Assembly (NCBI RefSeq): GCF_003721515.1 | Contig: NZ_RJJD01000005.1 | Span: 1 to 64,000, forward strand | From: Rufibacter latericius | Lineage (GTDB): Bacteria; Bacteroidota; Bacteroidia; Cytophagales; Hymenobacteraceae | DNA: 64,000 nucleotides | Direction of reading: 5' to 3' | Part shown: positions 26,875 through 34,657 of the stretch, piece after piece | Layout of the letters: every line of letters begins with the position of its first letter | Position numbering within the stretch: position 1 is the stretch's first letter | Position numbers and translations under genes: made by a program | The notes under the pieces: generated by a model | What the model was told of the DNA's origin: nothing | Database searches by the model: none | Seen by the model: only the letters and a program-made list of their open reading frames with translations

Positions 26875-26950
26875 TGGAGCGAGAAACGGGACTCGAACCC
26901 GCGGCCCTCAGCTTGGGAAGCTGATGCTCTACCAACTGAGCTACTCTCGC
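26875..26950 (-). tRNA. tRNA-Gly (anticodon CCC)
   Basis: 76 nt including an encoded CCA end (26875-26877 on this strand). Acceptor stem GCGAGAG/TTCTCGC, D arm with AGTTGGTA, anticodon arm CAGC-TTCCCAA-GCTG with anticodon CCC at 26915-26917, and T arm GCGGGTTCGAGTCCCGT. It reads GGG codons. All stems pair, with two G-U type pairs. Confidence 0.95.
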
Positions 26951-27122
26951 CGGACACAGCTATGCCTGAACAAAGATAACCAGTTTTCCTTTAGACGCAA
27001 GAGCCCCCGCCTCTGGCTTTCGGCGGATAATGGGCTTGTTTGAGCAAACCGTAATCCGTATTTAAAACCACCTCGTATGTAAGAAACCACAGGCCACCTC
27101 TGTTAACGCCAACTCTACTACT

Positions 27123-28310
27123 ATGAAAATAAGATCATTATCCTTTCTCCGCCAAGGCGGCTTAGCCCTGGCTGCGTCCGTTTGCTTTCTGGCTAGTTCC
27201 TGCGAAAGCAAACGACCCGTGGAAACCGAAAGCACCTCCCGCGAGGATGTTGTGGACTCCTCCTCTGTTTATGAGTCCTCCACTCCCCTCACCGATTCCG
27301 CCGAGTTGGTAGCCACCAGCCTGAAACCCACCGGTGCCAAACCCGTCTGGGCCGATGAGATTACCGGTCCCATGCAAGCCATCACCGACAAACTAGGCAG
27401 CTACCACGCCAAACCCATTCCGCAGTTGACCGCCCAGGAGGCCCGGCTAAACCCCACCCCTACCACCGCGGTAATGGATTTGATGAAGGAAAACAACATT
27501 CCCATGCCTCCCTCTAAAGTAGACACCGTGGGCAAAAAGATACCGGTCACGGGTGGGCAGATCCATGCCCGCGTGTACACACCCCAAACCGGCAAAACCA
27601 CTTACCCGATCATTGTCTACTACCACGGTGGCGGCTGGGTGATTGCCGATCTGGACACCTACGACGCCTCGGCCAGAGGCTTGGCTGAGCAAGCCGATGC
27701 CGTGGTCATCTCAGTGGCTTACCGACAGGCCCCGGAAAACAAATTCCCTACCGCCCACAACGATTCTTTCGCGGCGTATAAATGGGCCCTGAAAAACGCG
27801 GCATCCCTTAAAGGTGATCCTAAGAAAGTAGCGGTGGTGGGCGAAAGCGCCGGGGGAAACCTTGCGGCCGCCGTGAGCATGATGGCCCGCGACCAGAAAG
27901 TACAGATGCCGGTACATCAGGTGCTGGTGTATCCCATTGCCGGAACCGATACCACCACAGAGTCTTACCGAAAGTATGCCGCAGCCAAACCCTTGGACAA
28001 ACCTATGATGGCCTGGTTCTTCAAGCAATACCTCCGCTCCCCCGCCGATGGCAAGAATCCTTGGATCAACCTAGTGGGCGCCAACCTGAAAAACTTACCT
28101 CCTACTACCATCATCAACGCCCAACTGGACCCACTGCAAACCGAAGGCCGGAAGTTAGCGGAGAGGCTTGAAACTGCTGGTGTTACAGTAGATCATAAGT
28201 TGTTCAAAGGCGTGACGCATGAATTCTTCGGGATGGCCGCCGTGCTGAAAGAGGCCAGAGATGCCCAGAAAATAGCGGTGGATGACTTGAAAGAGTCGTT
28301 TGAGAAATAA
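27123..28310 (+). CDS. Alpha/beta hydrolase, HSL-type esterase, lipoprotein
   Basis: 395 residues. A lipoprotein signal ends SSC (Cys27), followed by an acidic Ser/Thr-rich linker. The catalytic domain has the oxyanion motif HGGG (168-171), nucleophile Ser242 in GESAGG, an Asp in NAQLDPLQTEG and a His in KGVTHEFFGM, the layout of the hormone-sensitive lipase (bacterial family IV) esterases. It would hydrolyse short-chain esters at the cell envelope. It stands alone, divergent from the tRNA. Substrate unknown. Confidence 0.9.
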   Translation: MKIRSLSFLRQGGLALAASVCFLASSCESKRPVETESTSREDVVDSSSVYESSTPLTDSAELVATSLKPTGAKPVWADEITGPMQAITDKLGSYHAKPIPQLTAQEARLNPTPTTAVMDLMKENNIPMPPSKVDTVGKKIPVTGGQIHARVYTPQTGKTTYPIIVYYHGGGWVIADLDTYDASARGLAEQADAVVISVAYRQAPENKFPTAHNDSFAAYKWALKNAASLKGDPKKVAVVGESAGGNLAAAVSMMARDQKVQMPVHQVLVYPIAGTDTTTESYRKYAAAKPLDKPMMAWFFKQYLRSPADGKNPWINLVGANLKNLPPTTIINAQLDPLQTEGRKLAERLETAGVTVDHKLFKGVTHEFFGMAAVLKEARDAQKIAVDDLKESFEK

Positions 28311-28333
28311 TCTGTTTTGTGTGTCCTTTTCGG

Positions 28334-28374
28334 AAAGCAGCCTTGAAACGGTGAATCTGTTTTAGGGCTGCTTT
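28334..28374 (+). terminator. Hairpin after the esterase gene
   Basis: AAAGCAGCC (28334-28342) pairs GGCTGCTTT (28366-28374), and the inner part TTGAAAC/GTTTTAG pairs with G-U wobble. It is a member of the GGCTG palindrome family, with T-rich sequence after it, so it likely terminates the esterase transcript. Confidence 0.65.
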
Positions 28375-28395
28375 ATTTATTTCGGCGGATAAATG

Positions 28396-28432
<37 letters not shown>

Positions 28433-28708
28433 ATCATGCATGCATTTGGCTTATTCTGGCGAAGGGCTGCAGTTTGCGTGAGTTTATAAGCTTTCTTGTT
28501 GTATAGTTTCCCTCCGAGCGCTCACGGCCGCGGGGCCCCGTCTTCCGGGTTCGCGCTGTGCCAGCTTCCTTTGCTCCCTGAAGGTCGCAATGCCTGTCGG
28601 CACCGGAACTTGCCTAGGCGCTCACCCGAAAGACTGGAATAGGGTTCTTTCAACTGGTGCGTTGTATAGCTGCAGTATTGGTTCTTAATCTTCTTTTTCT
28701 TCTCTCAA

Positions 28709-28774
28709 GGTTCAAGTCCGCGACTTGGGCCCATTATGACCGGTAGTTTGCAAAGCAGTGAAGCGAGAGCCTCA
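28709..28774 (+). repeat. Dispersed repeat, about 67 bp, copy 1
   Basis: Contains the palindrome GGTTCAAGTC-CGC-GACTTGGGCC, then TTATG, AGTTTGCAA, and GAGAGCCTCA. The reverse complement of 53943-54009 aligns along its whole length. Confidence 0.7.
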
Positions 28775-28852
28775 AAAAGCGTTTTCTGCTCCTCACCTGT
28801 CTGGTTTCCTTTCCCAACAGTACATTCCCCTACGCACTCCATGATTATTCCC

Positions 28853-28860
28853 TAATTTTG
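28853..28860 (+). promoter_or_regulatory. Bacteroidota -7 box (TAATTTTG)
   Basis: TAATTTTG fits TAnnTTTG exactly, 18 bp before the ATG at 28879. No clear TTG -33 element was found at the expected spacing. Confidence 0.45.
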
Positions 28861-28878
28861 CGGTTCTTTCTGTGGAAC

Positions 28879-30822
28879 ATGATAAAATCTTTTCAGCCGA
28901 GGGCATTGCGGCGGAGCGTTCATATTGCCATGTTGCTGGCGCTGGGTGTAGCGATGCTGCTTTATACCGTTTGCCGGGTCCTCTTCTATCTATTCAACCG
29001 ATGCTTTTTTGCTGAGACGTCTTTCTCTGATCTGCTGTACCTCATGTGGGGCGGACTGAAGTTCGACTTGGCGGCTATCATCTATACCAATCTGTTGTTC
29101 TTGGTGCTCATGCTGCTGCCGTTTAGGTTTCGGTACCACCCTGTGTACCAGAAGGTAGTCAAATGGGTGTTTCTGGTCTTCAACAGCTTGGGCTTGGCTC
29201 TGAACTGCATTGACTTAATATATTACCGCTTTACGCTCCGTCGCACTACTGGAAGCGTGGTGCGGGAGTTTGCCAACGAGGATTGGGGTGGTTTTGCTTC
29301 CAGTTTCTTAGTTGATTTCTGGTATGTGGCCCTAATTTGGCTAGGCTTGGTGGCGTTGATGGCCTGGCTGTACAACCGCATCAAGTTGGAGAAAGCACCT
29401 ACGTACAATCCGTGGTTTTATTACCCATGGCACACTGTAGTGCTGGTGCTGACCATTGGATTGAGCATTGCAGCCATGCGCGGCGGTTTCCGGCACAGCA
29501 CGCGCCCGATCACGCTTAGTAATGCCGGCGAATACGTAGAACGGCCACAGGAGATGTACATCGTGCTCAACACGCCTTTCTCCATCATCAGAACCATCAA
29601 CAAGACCAGCTACCAGAAGCTCGCTTATTTCCCCGAGGAGCAGGTGGCGCAGGTGTACAACCCCATCCATCAGCCTGTGGATTCTGCCAGGTTCCAGAAG
29701 AAGAATGTGGTGGTGATTATCCTGGAGAGTTTCGGGAAGGAGGCGATTGGCCGTTACAACCGGCATCTGGAGAACGGCACCTACACCGGGTTCACGCCTT
29801 TTCTGGATTCGCTTATGGGGCAAAGCAAAGTGTACTGGAACTCCTTCGCCAACGGCCGGAAATCCATTGATGCGCTGCCGTCGGTGCTCACCAGCATCCC
29901 CAGCATCCAGGAGCCGTTTGTCTTGACGCAGTACGTAAGCAACAACCTGCCCAGTCTGCCCCGCACCCTTCGCCAGAAAGGCTATCATACCTCTTTCTTC
30001 CACGGGGCTCCCAACGGCTCTATGGGCTTTGATGCGTTCATGAACCTGATTGGCATAGAGCAATACTTTGGCATGACCGAGTACGGCAAACCCGAGGACT
30101 TTGACGGCATGTGGGGTATCTGGGACGAGGAGTTCCTGCAGTTCATGGCCGGCAAACTCAACACGTTCCAGGAGCCGTTCATGAGCGCGGTGTTCACCAC
30201 GTCTTCGCACCACCCGTACAAGGTGCCGGAGCGGTATCAAGGCAAGTTTAAGAAAGGTCCGTTTGAGATTTTTGAGTGCATCGGGTACTCAGACATGGCC
30301 TTGCGCAAGTTCTTCCAGAAATCGAGCCAAGCTCCCTGGTTCAAGAACACCCTCTTCGTCATCACTGCAGATCACTCTGCCACCCACACCTTCTACCCCG
30401 AATACCAGACGGCTTGGGGCAACTTTGCCGTGCCTATTCTCTTCTACACCCCCGGCGATTCTACCTTCAGAGGTGTGGACCGAGACCGCGTGGTGCAGCA
30501 ACTGGACATCATGCCCACTGTGCTTGGCTATCTGGGCTACGACCAGCCGTACTTCTCCTTCGGAAAGAACATGCTAAACCCAGCGGAAGGAAACTTCGCC
30601 ATCAGCTATCAAGGCAGCTACCAATGGACCGAGGGCGACTACTTCCTGCAGTTTGACGGCACCAACACGCTTGGGCTGTTCAACTACAAAGAAGACAAAT
30701 TCCTGAAGGACAACCTCAAGGACAAGGAACCGCTCATCAGGGTAGCCATGGAAAATAAACTGAAAGCCTTTATTCAGCAGTACAACAACCGCATGCTAGA
30801 AAATCGGCTTACAGCGAAATGA
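28879..30822 (+). CDS. LTA synthase-family sulfatase / phosphoglycerol transferase-like membrane protein
   Basis: 647 residues. Five membrane helices in the first about 200 residues are followed by an extracytoplasmic alkaline-phosphatase-fold domain. Metal and catalytic markers: ILESFGKEAIGRYN (Glu ligand), the nucleophile region NGRKSIDALPSVLTS where Ser replaces the usual Thr, and TADHSATHTF (Asp/His ligands). In Gram-positives this family makes lipoteichoic acid; in Gram-negatives similar proteins transfer phosphoglycerol or phosphoethanolamine to envelope glycans. The ATG at 28879 is preferred to the TTG at 28858, which lies inside the promoter box. Exact acceptor unknown. Confidence 0.85.
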   Translation: MIKSFQPRALRRSVHIAMLLALGVAMLLYTVCRVLFYLFNRCFFAETSFSDLLYLMWGGLKFDLAAIIYTNLLFLVLMLLPFRFRYHPVYQKVVKWVFLVFNSLGLALNCIDLIYYRFTLRRTTGSVVREFANEDWGGFASSFLVDFWYVALIWLGLVALMAWLYNRIKLEKAPTYNPWFYYPWHTVVLVLTIGLSIAAMRGGFRHSTRPITLSNAGEYVERPQEMYIVLNTPFSIIRTINKTSYQKLAYFPEEQVAQVYNPIHQPVDSARFQKKNVVVIILESFGKEAIGRYNRHLENGTYTGFTPFLDSLMGQSKVYWNSFANGRKSIDALPSVLTSIPSIQEPFVLTQYVSNNLPSLPRTLRQKGYHTSFFHGAPNGSMGFDAFMNLIGIEQYFGMTEYGKPEDFDGMWGIWDEEFLQFMAGKLNTFQEPFMSAVFTTSSHHPYKVPERYQGKFKKGPFEIFECIGYSDMALRKFFQKSSQAPWFKNTLFVITADHSATHTFYPEYQTAWGNFAVPILFYTPGDSTFRGVDRDRVVQQLDIMPTVLGYLGYDQPYFSFGKNMLNPAEGNFAISYQGSYQWTEGDYFLQFDGTNTLGLFNYKEDKFLKDNLKDKEPLIRVAMENKLKAFIQQYNNRMLENRLTAK

Positions 30823-30851
30823 TTGCTGATTGTTAGTTGCTGATTGTTGGC

Positions 30852-30897
30852 ATCCGGTTTCGGGGCTATTTAAAAGAAAATAGCCCCGAAACCGGAT
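30852..30897 (+). terminator. Terminator after the LTA-synthase-like gene
   Basis: Perfect 20-bp stem with arms at 30852-30871 and 30878-30897 (core CGGGGCTATT / AATAGCCCCG), 6-nt loop, then TTTTC. It also belongs to the GGGCT palindrome family. Confidence 0.85.
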
Positions 30898-30948
30898 TTT
30901 CTTTAGTAGCTCACACAAGGTGCTTGTTAAAGATTTACCACGCATTTC

Positions 30949-31122
30949 GTCCCCCTTTGAAGGGGGTAGGGGGATGATTGTCCGGGCAGATGAAGGCATT
31001 CCTAATTTGTAGGGGCAATCCCTTGTGGTTGCCCTTAAGTGAGGAAGAAAACTTATAACTGAGCAGAAGCTTTTGGCTCTTCATACGACATGGTCATCCC
31101 CCTACCCCCTTCAAAGGGGGAC
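30949..31122. repeat. 174-bp element with perfect 29-bp terminal inverted repeats
   Basis: The left end (30949-30977, GTCCCCCTTTGAAGGGGG then TAGGGGGATGA) is repeated exactly inverted at 31094-31122. The 116-bp interior has a smaller hairpin GGGCAA (31013-31018)/TTGCCC (31029-31034) and no coding frame. Each end is itself partly palindromic (CCCCCTTTGAAGGGGG). It resembles a non-autonomous miniature element, but no target-site duplication is evident. Confidence 0.75.
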
Positions 31123-31203
31123 ACTCAGATATCGTCACATAATACCATGCAAGGGTTTACCCGTAGAAACCAGTTTGAAGCCTAAGGCCAAGAGTTAGTT
31201 ATC

Positions 31204-31211
31204 TACCTTTG
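31204..31211 (+). promoter_or_regulatory. Bacteroidota -7 box (TACCTTTG)
   Basis: Matches TAnnTTTG. A TTTG at 31174-31177 is 26 nt upstream, longer than the usual spacing. The 5' leader to the DsbA-like ATG would be about 88 nt. Confidence 0.35.
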
Positions 31212-31305
31212 TAGCCGCTGTTCCTAGCTTGGTTTTCTGAAAACGAATCCAAAACGCTCCAGCAGCTTACCCATTTTATAACTCTTGACTCAAGACTCAG
31301 AACTC

Positions 31306-31950
31306 ATGACTACTAATAATAAGCCTACTCTTTTCTATATCTCCGATGCCCTCTGCGGCTGGTGCTTTGCCATGGGTCCGCAGATTGAGAAGTTGCACGC
31401 TGCCTATGCTGACAAATTCCATTTTGAAGTGCTGAGCGGGGGCATGATTCTGGGCGAGCGTGTGGGGCCCATCGGGAGCATGGCTAGCTACATCAAACAG
31501 GCTATGCCCAGGCTCAATGAAATAACAGGCGTGAAAATGGGTGAACCGTATTTCACAGAGGTGCTGGACAAAGGCACGTACATCTCTAATTCAGAGCCAC
31601 CAGCTATTGTGCTGAGCATCTTCAAAGAACTGCGCCCAGACCAGCAGGTGAAATACGCCAAAGCCATTCAGGATTTACAATTTAAGGAGGGCAAAGACTT
31701 CAACCAGATAGAAATCTATCTGCCACTGGCGCAGGAAGCAGGCCTTACCGAGGAGCAGTTCCGGGAGCGCTTCGCGGATGAGAAGTATCGCATGCTAGCC
31801 CAGCAGGAGTTTGCGCAGGTTCAGGCGTGGGGCATTCAGGGTTTCCCGTCCATGGTGGCGCAGAACGGAGAACAACTGTATCTAGTCACCAGAGGCTATG
31901 CCAAGTTTGAAGATCTTACCCCTGCTTTGGATCAGGTTCTCGCTCAATAA
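31306..31950 (+). CDS. DsbA family (FrnE-like) oxidoreductase
   Basis: 214 residues of a thioredoxin fold with a long helical insertion. The N-terminal active site is CGWC (Cys17-Cys20) in FYISDALCGWCFAMGPQ; the cis-Pro loop is GIQGFPSMV. There is no signal peptide, so it is cytoplasmic, as in FrnE-type DsbA-like proteins, which act in oxidative stress rather than envelope disulfide formation. ATG 31306 is chosen over the upstream TTG at 31285, because the protein fold begins there. Monocistronic by spacing. Confidence 0.85.
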   Translation: MTTNNKPTLFYISDALCGWCFAMGPQIEKLHAAYADKFHFEVLSGGMILGERVGPIGSMASYIKQAMPRLNEITGVKMGEPYFTEVLDKGTYISNSEPPAIVLSIFKELRPDQQVKYAKAIQDLQFKEGKDFNQIEIYLPLAQEAGLTEEQFRERFADEKYRMLAQQEFAQVQAWGIQGFPSMVAQNGEQLYLVTRGYAKFEDLTPALDQVLAQ

Positions 31951-32062
31951 AACGACAGGTCAATCTTCTTCGGGCGGCCAATTTGAATTCGGCTGCCCAC
32001 TTTTTTTACCAACATTCCTGAGTTTTCCGTAGAGTAGAACACGAACTGAACTATCTACTTCT

Positions 32063-32302
32063 ATGAAAAAAGAAACCACTTTATTTGTTAGTCGCTCCTT
32101 CTGGAGAACGGGAATGTTCTCCGCCGTTACCAGCCTGTTTCTATTGGGTGCCTGCGAGGCGAAAAAGCCCGCCGACCAGGAAGCCAAGGACCGTGATGAT
32201 GCCGCCACAGACATCACCGAAGACGCAGATCCAGACAGCACCGTAGAATCCCCGGCTACCACCGGCTATATAGCTCCTCTGGCAGGGCCTAACCTGGTTT
32301 AA
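32063..32302 (+). CDS. Small acidic lipoprotein
   Basis: 79 residues. The signal ends LLGAC (Cys31), followed by EAKKPADQEAKDRDDAATDI, a strongly acidic segment (about 38-60), and a short tail TGYIAPLAGPNLV. No domain is recognised, and the mature part is only about 49 residues. Lies 112 bp after the DsbA-like gene. Its composition is like that of the linkers of other lipoproteins here, so it could be a remnant, but the signal peptide and start are intact. Confidence 0.6.
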   Translation: MKKETTLFVSRSFWRTGMFSAVTSLFLLGACEAKKPADQEAKDRDDAATDITEDADPDSTVESPATTGYIAPLAGPNLV

Positions 32303-32492
32303 ACCTGGAAACCAAGTTACCTTAGCAACACTAAAAACAGAGTTAGGCAATACTTCAGGCCAAAACTAAAACCTGCTTGCAAGTCTGTTTTGAGGCTGTT
32401 TTACCGAAAAAAGGCTATAAAAGCAGGCATCATTTTACCTATGTAAAAGTCTCTTGTTTTTAGGCCTTCTTGAAACTATATATCTACAATAG

Positions 32493-32522
32493 TTGTATAT
32501 ACAATAGAGCAACGTATATTTG
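32493..32522 (+). promoter_or_regulatory. MarR promoter overlapped by its operator
   Basis: TTG (32493-32495), 19 nt, then TATATTTG (32515-32522): an exact Bacteroidota promoter. The -33 box lies within AGTTGTATATACAATA (32491-32506), a near copy of the perfect palindrome at 33021-33036. Repressor binding there would block transcription. Confidence 0.75.
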
Positions 32523-32544
32523 CCGGACCAACGGCCGTAAGCCC

Positions 32545-33003
32545 ATGAAATTAGAGGATGAATTGAAGCAGAAGACATTTGGCAGCCCTTACCGCCGCAT
32601 GGTGGTAAACATCATGTTCACGGGTAACTGGCTGCAAAAAGGGTTTTCCTGCCAGTTGAAGCAGTATGGGATATCGTTGCAGCAGCACAATGTGTTGGGT
32701 ATTCTTCGAGGGCAATACCCAAATCCGGCTACGTTAGGCCTGGTTCAGGAACGAATGCTGGACCGTGACTCCAATGCCACCCGTTTGGTTGACAAACTGT
32801 TGGAGAAAGGACTGGTGACCCGGTGCCAATGTTCTGATAACCGCCGCAAAGTAGACATCATGATTACTGAGAAAGGCCTGGAGTTGCTGAAGCAAACCGA
32901 CACCATCATGCAGAACCTGGAGGAGAAATACAGCCAGATCAGTGAAGAAGAAGCCATCAAAATTGGCGAACTGATGGACAAACTCAGGGAAAGAGATCAG
33001 TAA
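32545..33003 (+). CDS. MarR family winged-helix regulator
   Basis: 152 residues. MarR fold: FSCQLKQYGISLQQHNVLGILRGQ, the recognition region RMLDRDSNATRLVDKLLEKGLV, then the wing CQCSDNRRKVDIMITEKG and a C-terminal dimer helix. Cys residues just before the wing (CQC) could sense oxidants or electrophiles, as in some MarR proteins that control ene-reductases. The start at 32545 is chosen because the longer frame (from 32470) crosses the promoter. It would repress itself and the alkene reductase that follows. Confidence 0.88.
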   Translation: MKLEDELKQKTFGSPYRRMVVNIMFTGNWLQKGFSCQLKQYGISLQQHNVLGILRGQYPNPATLGLVQERMLDRDSNATRLVDKLLEKGLVTRCQCSDNRRKVDIMITEKGLELLKQTDTIMQNLEEKYSQISEEEAIKIGELMDKLRERDQ

Positions 33004-33020
33004 TATTTTTTTATGCATAT

Positions 33021-33036
33021 AGTTGTATATACAACT
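33021..33036 (+). promoter_or_regulatory. Perfect MarR-type operator palindrome
   Basis: AGTTGTATATACAACT is a perfect 16-bp palindrome between the MarR stop and the alkene reductase start. A near copy at 32491-32506 overlaps the MarR promoter. Confidence 0.75.
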
Positions 33037-33061
33037 GATGTTTTAACAACAAAGTAAAAAG

Positions 33062-34177
33062 ATGAGTCAGAAAGAAAATCAATCGCTGTTACAGCCTTAT
33101 AGAAAGGGAGTTCTCCAACTGAACAACCGCTTGGTAATGGCCCCTATGACCCGCAGCCGGTCTAATAACCCAGAGAACGTACCTACTGAGTTGAACGCCA
33201 AATACTACGCGCAACGCGCCAGCGCCGGCCTTATCATCTCAGAAGGCACGCCGGTGAGCCCACAGGGCGTGGGGTATGTCAACATCCCGGGCATTTACTC
33301 CCCTGCGCAGGTTGAAGGCTGGAAAGGGGTGACCAAGGCCGTGCACGAGAAAGGCGGCAGAATCTTCGCGCAGCTCTGGCACGTGGGCCGTATGTCGCAC
33401 CCAGATTTCCACAACGGCGAACTACCGGTGGCACCATCGGCGGTTAACCCCAACGACCAGGCATTCACCGAGGAAGGTTTCAAACCAACCGTGACGCCTA
33501 GAGCTTTAGAGACCGAGGAAATCAAAGGCATTGTGGAGGACTTCAGGAAAGCCGCTGCCAACGCGGTAGAAGCTGGCTTTGACGGCGTAGAGATCCACTC
33601 TTCCAACGGTTACCTGTTCCACCAGTTCTTCAGCCGCTGCTCAAACCAGCGCACCGATGAATACGGCGGAACTGTTGAGAACCGCGCCCGCTTCTTCTTT
33701 GAGGTGCTGGATGCCGTGAAAGAACTTATTGACCTGAGCCGCGTGGGTGTTCGTCTGAACCCGTCTATGCACGAGCAGTTCGGGATTACCGTGGATGAGG
33801 AAACCGCGCCTACGTTTGAGTACATTGTGAAGCGTCTGAACGACTACAACCTGGCGTATCTGCACCTGACTGAGGCTTCTCCTAAAGTTGCCGAGTTGCC
33901 CTACGCCATCAAAGAAGTAGCCAAGCACTTCCGTCCGCTGTACAACGGAACGCTCATCATCAACGGCGGCTTCACGCAGGAAACCGGAAACAAAATCCTG
34001 TCAGACGGGTTAGCAGACCTGGTGGCCTACGGCAGACCGTTCATCGCGAACCCAGACCTGGTAGAGCGTTTCGCGGAGCAAGCCGAGCTGAACGTCCCGG
34101 ACTACAACACCTTCTACAGCAACACCGGCGAAGTAGGCTACACCGATTACCCTACCCTGGCCGAGGCTGCTGCCTAA
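33062..34177 (+). CDS. Old yellow enzyme-family alkene reductase
   Basis: 371-residue TIM barrel with FMN. Signatures: MTRSRSNNPENVPTEL, LWHVGRMSHPDF, the substrate-binding pair His/Asn in EIHSSNGYLFHQFFS, DEYGGTVENRARF, and the phosphate loop YGRPFIANPDLVERF. Such enzymes (NemA, xenobiotic reductases, N-ethylmaleimide reductase) reduce electron-poor double bonds with NADPH. The MarR regulator 59 bp upstream and the shared operator suggest induction by electrophiles. A terminator follows at 34213. Confidence 0.93.
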   Translation: MSQKENQSLLQPYRKGVLQLNNRLVMAPMTRSRSNNPENVPTELNAKYYAQRASAGLIISEGTPVSPQGVGYVNIPGIYSPAQVEGWKGVTKAVHEKGGRIFAQLWHVGRMSHPDFHNGELPVAPSAVNPNDQAFTEEGFKPTVTPRALETEEIKGIVEDFRKAAANAVEAGFDGVEIHSSNGYLFHQFFSRCSNQRTDEYGGTVENRARFFFEVLDAVKELIDLSRVGVRLNPSMHEQFGITVDEETAPTFEYIVKRLNDYNLAYLHLTEASPKVAELPYAIKEVAKHFRPLYNGTLIINGGFTQETGNKILSDGLADLVAYGRPFIANPDLVERFAEQAELNVPDYNTFYSNTGEVGYTDYPTLAEAAA

Positions 34178-34212
34178 CCACAAGGAACACACAACTGCAT
34201 ATATAGGAAAGG

Positions 34213-34237
34213 GCCGCACGCATTGTGCGGCTTTTTT
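34213..34237 (+). terminator. Rho-independent terminator after alkene reductase
   Basis: GCCGCAC (34213-34219) pairs GTGCGGC (34225-34231), 5-nt loop, then TTTTTT. Confidence 0.9.
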
Positions 34238-34288
34238 CGTTTTAAAGGTATTTTGGTAAAATGAGGCTTGAAACGGAACCCTCCTCCA

Positions 34289-34384
34289 ACTTGTCATCTT
34301 GGAAAGATCTTGTGGGCGAGCTAGAAAAGCTTTGTGGTAAGCGCTATTACCGTTTTCCCACAATATGCTTTCAGAATGCCAAAA
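34289..34384 (+). repeat. 96-bp hairpin element, copy B (inverted loop)
   Basis: Arms match copies A and C in the same orientation (left ACTTGTCATCTTGGAAAGAT, right with CTTTCAGAATGCC), but the central 38-39 nt equals the reverse complement of copy A's loop (about 35 of 38 bases). Confidence 0.85.
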
Positions 34385-34617
34385 TGAGGAGCATCCAGCA
34401 ATACGTGCGGACACGAGCCGGAGGCTCGCGCTAGCGGAGAGAAGCCTTCTTTCCAGAAAACAGGCTCAAAGCGTCTCTTTCGGTCTATCGGGGGACAAAC
34501 CTAAAAGAGAGTGCTTATGGGTTTCGGGCTTCTTTTTCTGAAAACAAGCCCAAAACACCCATCCTCTAAACTGCTTAGCATCAACCACTATTTTACTGCA
34601 AATTCCTTAGCATAACG

Positions 34618-34625
34618 TACCTTTG
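34618..34625 (+). promoter_or_regulatory. Bacteroidota -7 box (TACCTTTG)
   Basis: TACCTTTG fits TAnnTTTG, about 32 bp before the helicase ATG at 34658. No good -33 element found. Confidence 0.45.
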
Positions 34626-34657
34626 TGGTTCTGCTTTGAAGTGTGAACGAGGTCTTG

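Larger units (their letters stand above)
30823..31305. other. Intergenic region with terminator and inverted-repeat element
   Basis: 483 bp. It holds a strong terminator (30852-30897), an element with perfect 29-bp terminal inverted repeats (30949-31122), and a TACCTTTG box at 31204-31211. No gene visible. Confidence 0.75.
34178..34657. other. Intergenic region with terminator and two repeats
   Basis: 480 bp. Terminator 34213-34237, 96-bp hairpin element copy B at 34289-34384, a small palindrome CGAGCC/GGCTCG (34414-34428), a GGGCT-type repeat at about 34521-34556 and a -7 box at 34618-34625. No gene visible. Confidence 0.75.

Noticed and set aside
26840-26935. N-terminal extension of the lipoprotein at 25904
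   Set aside because: Reads through the tRNA-Gly gene; the signal peptide starts at 26839.
30949-31122. Inverted-repeat element considered as an insertion sequence
   Set aside because: Interior is only 116 bp and has no transposase frame; listed as a miniature element instead.
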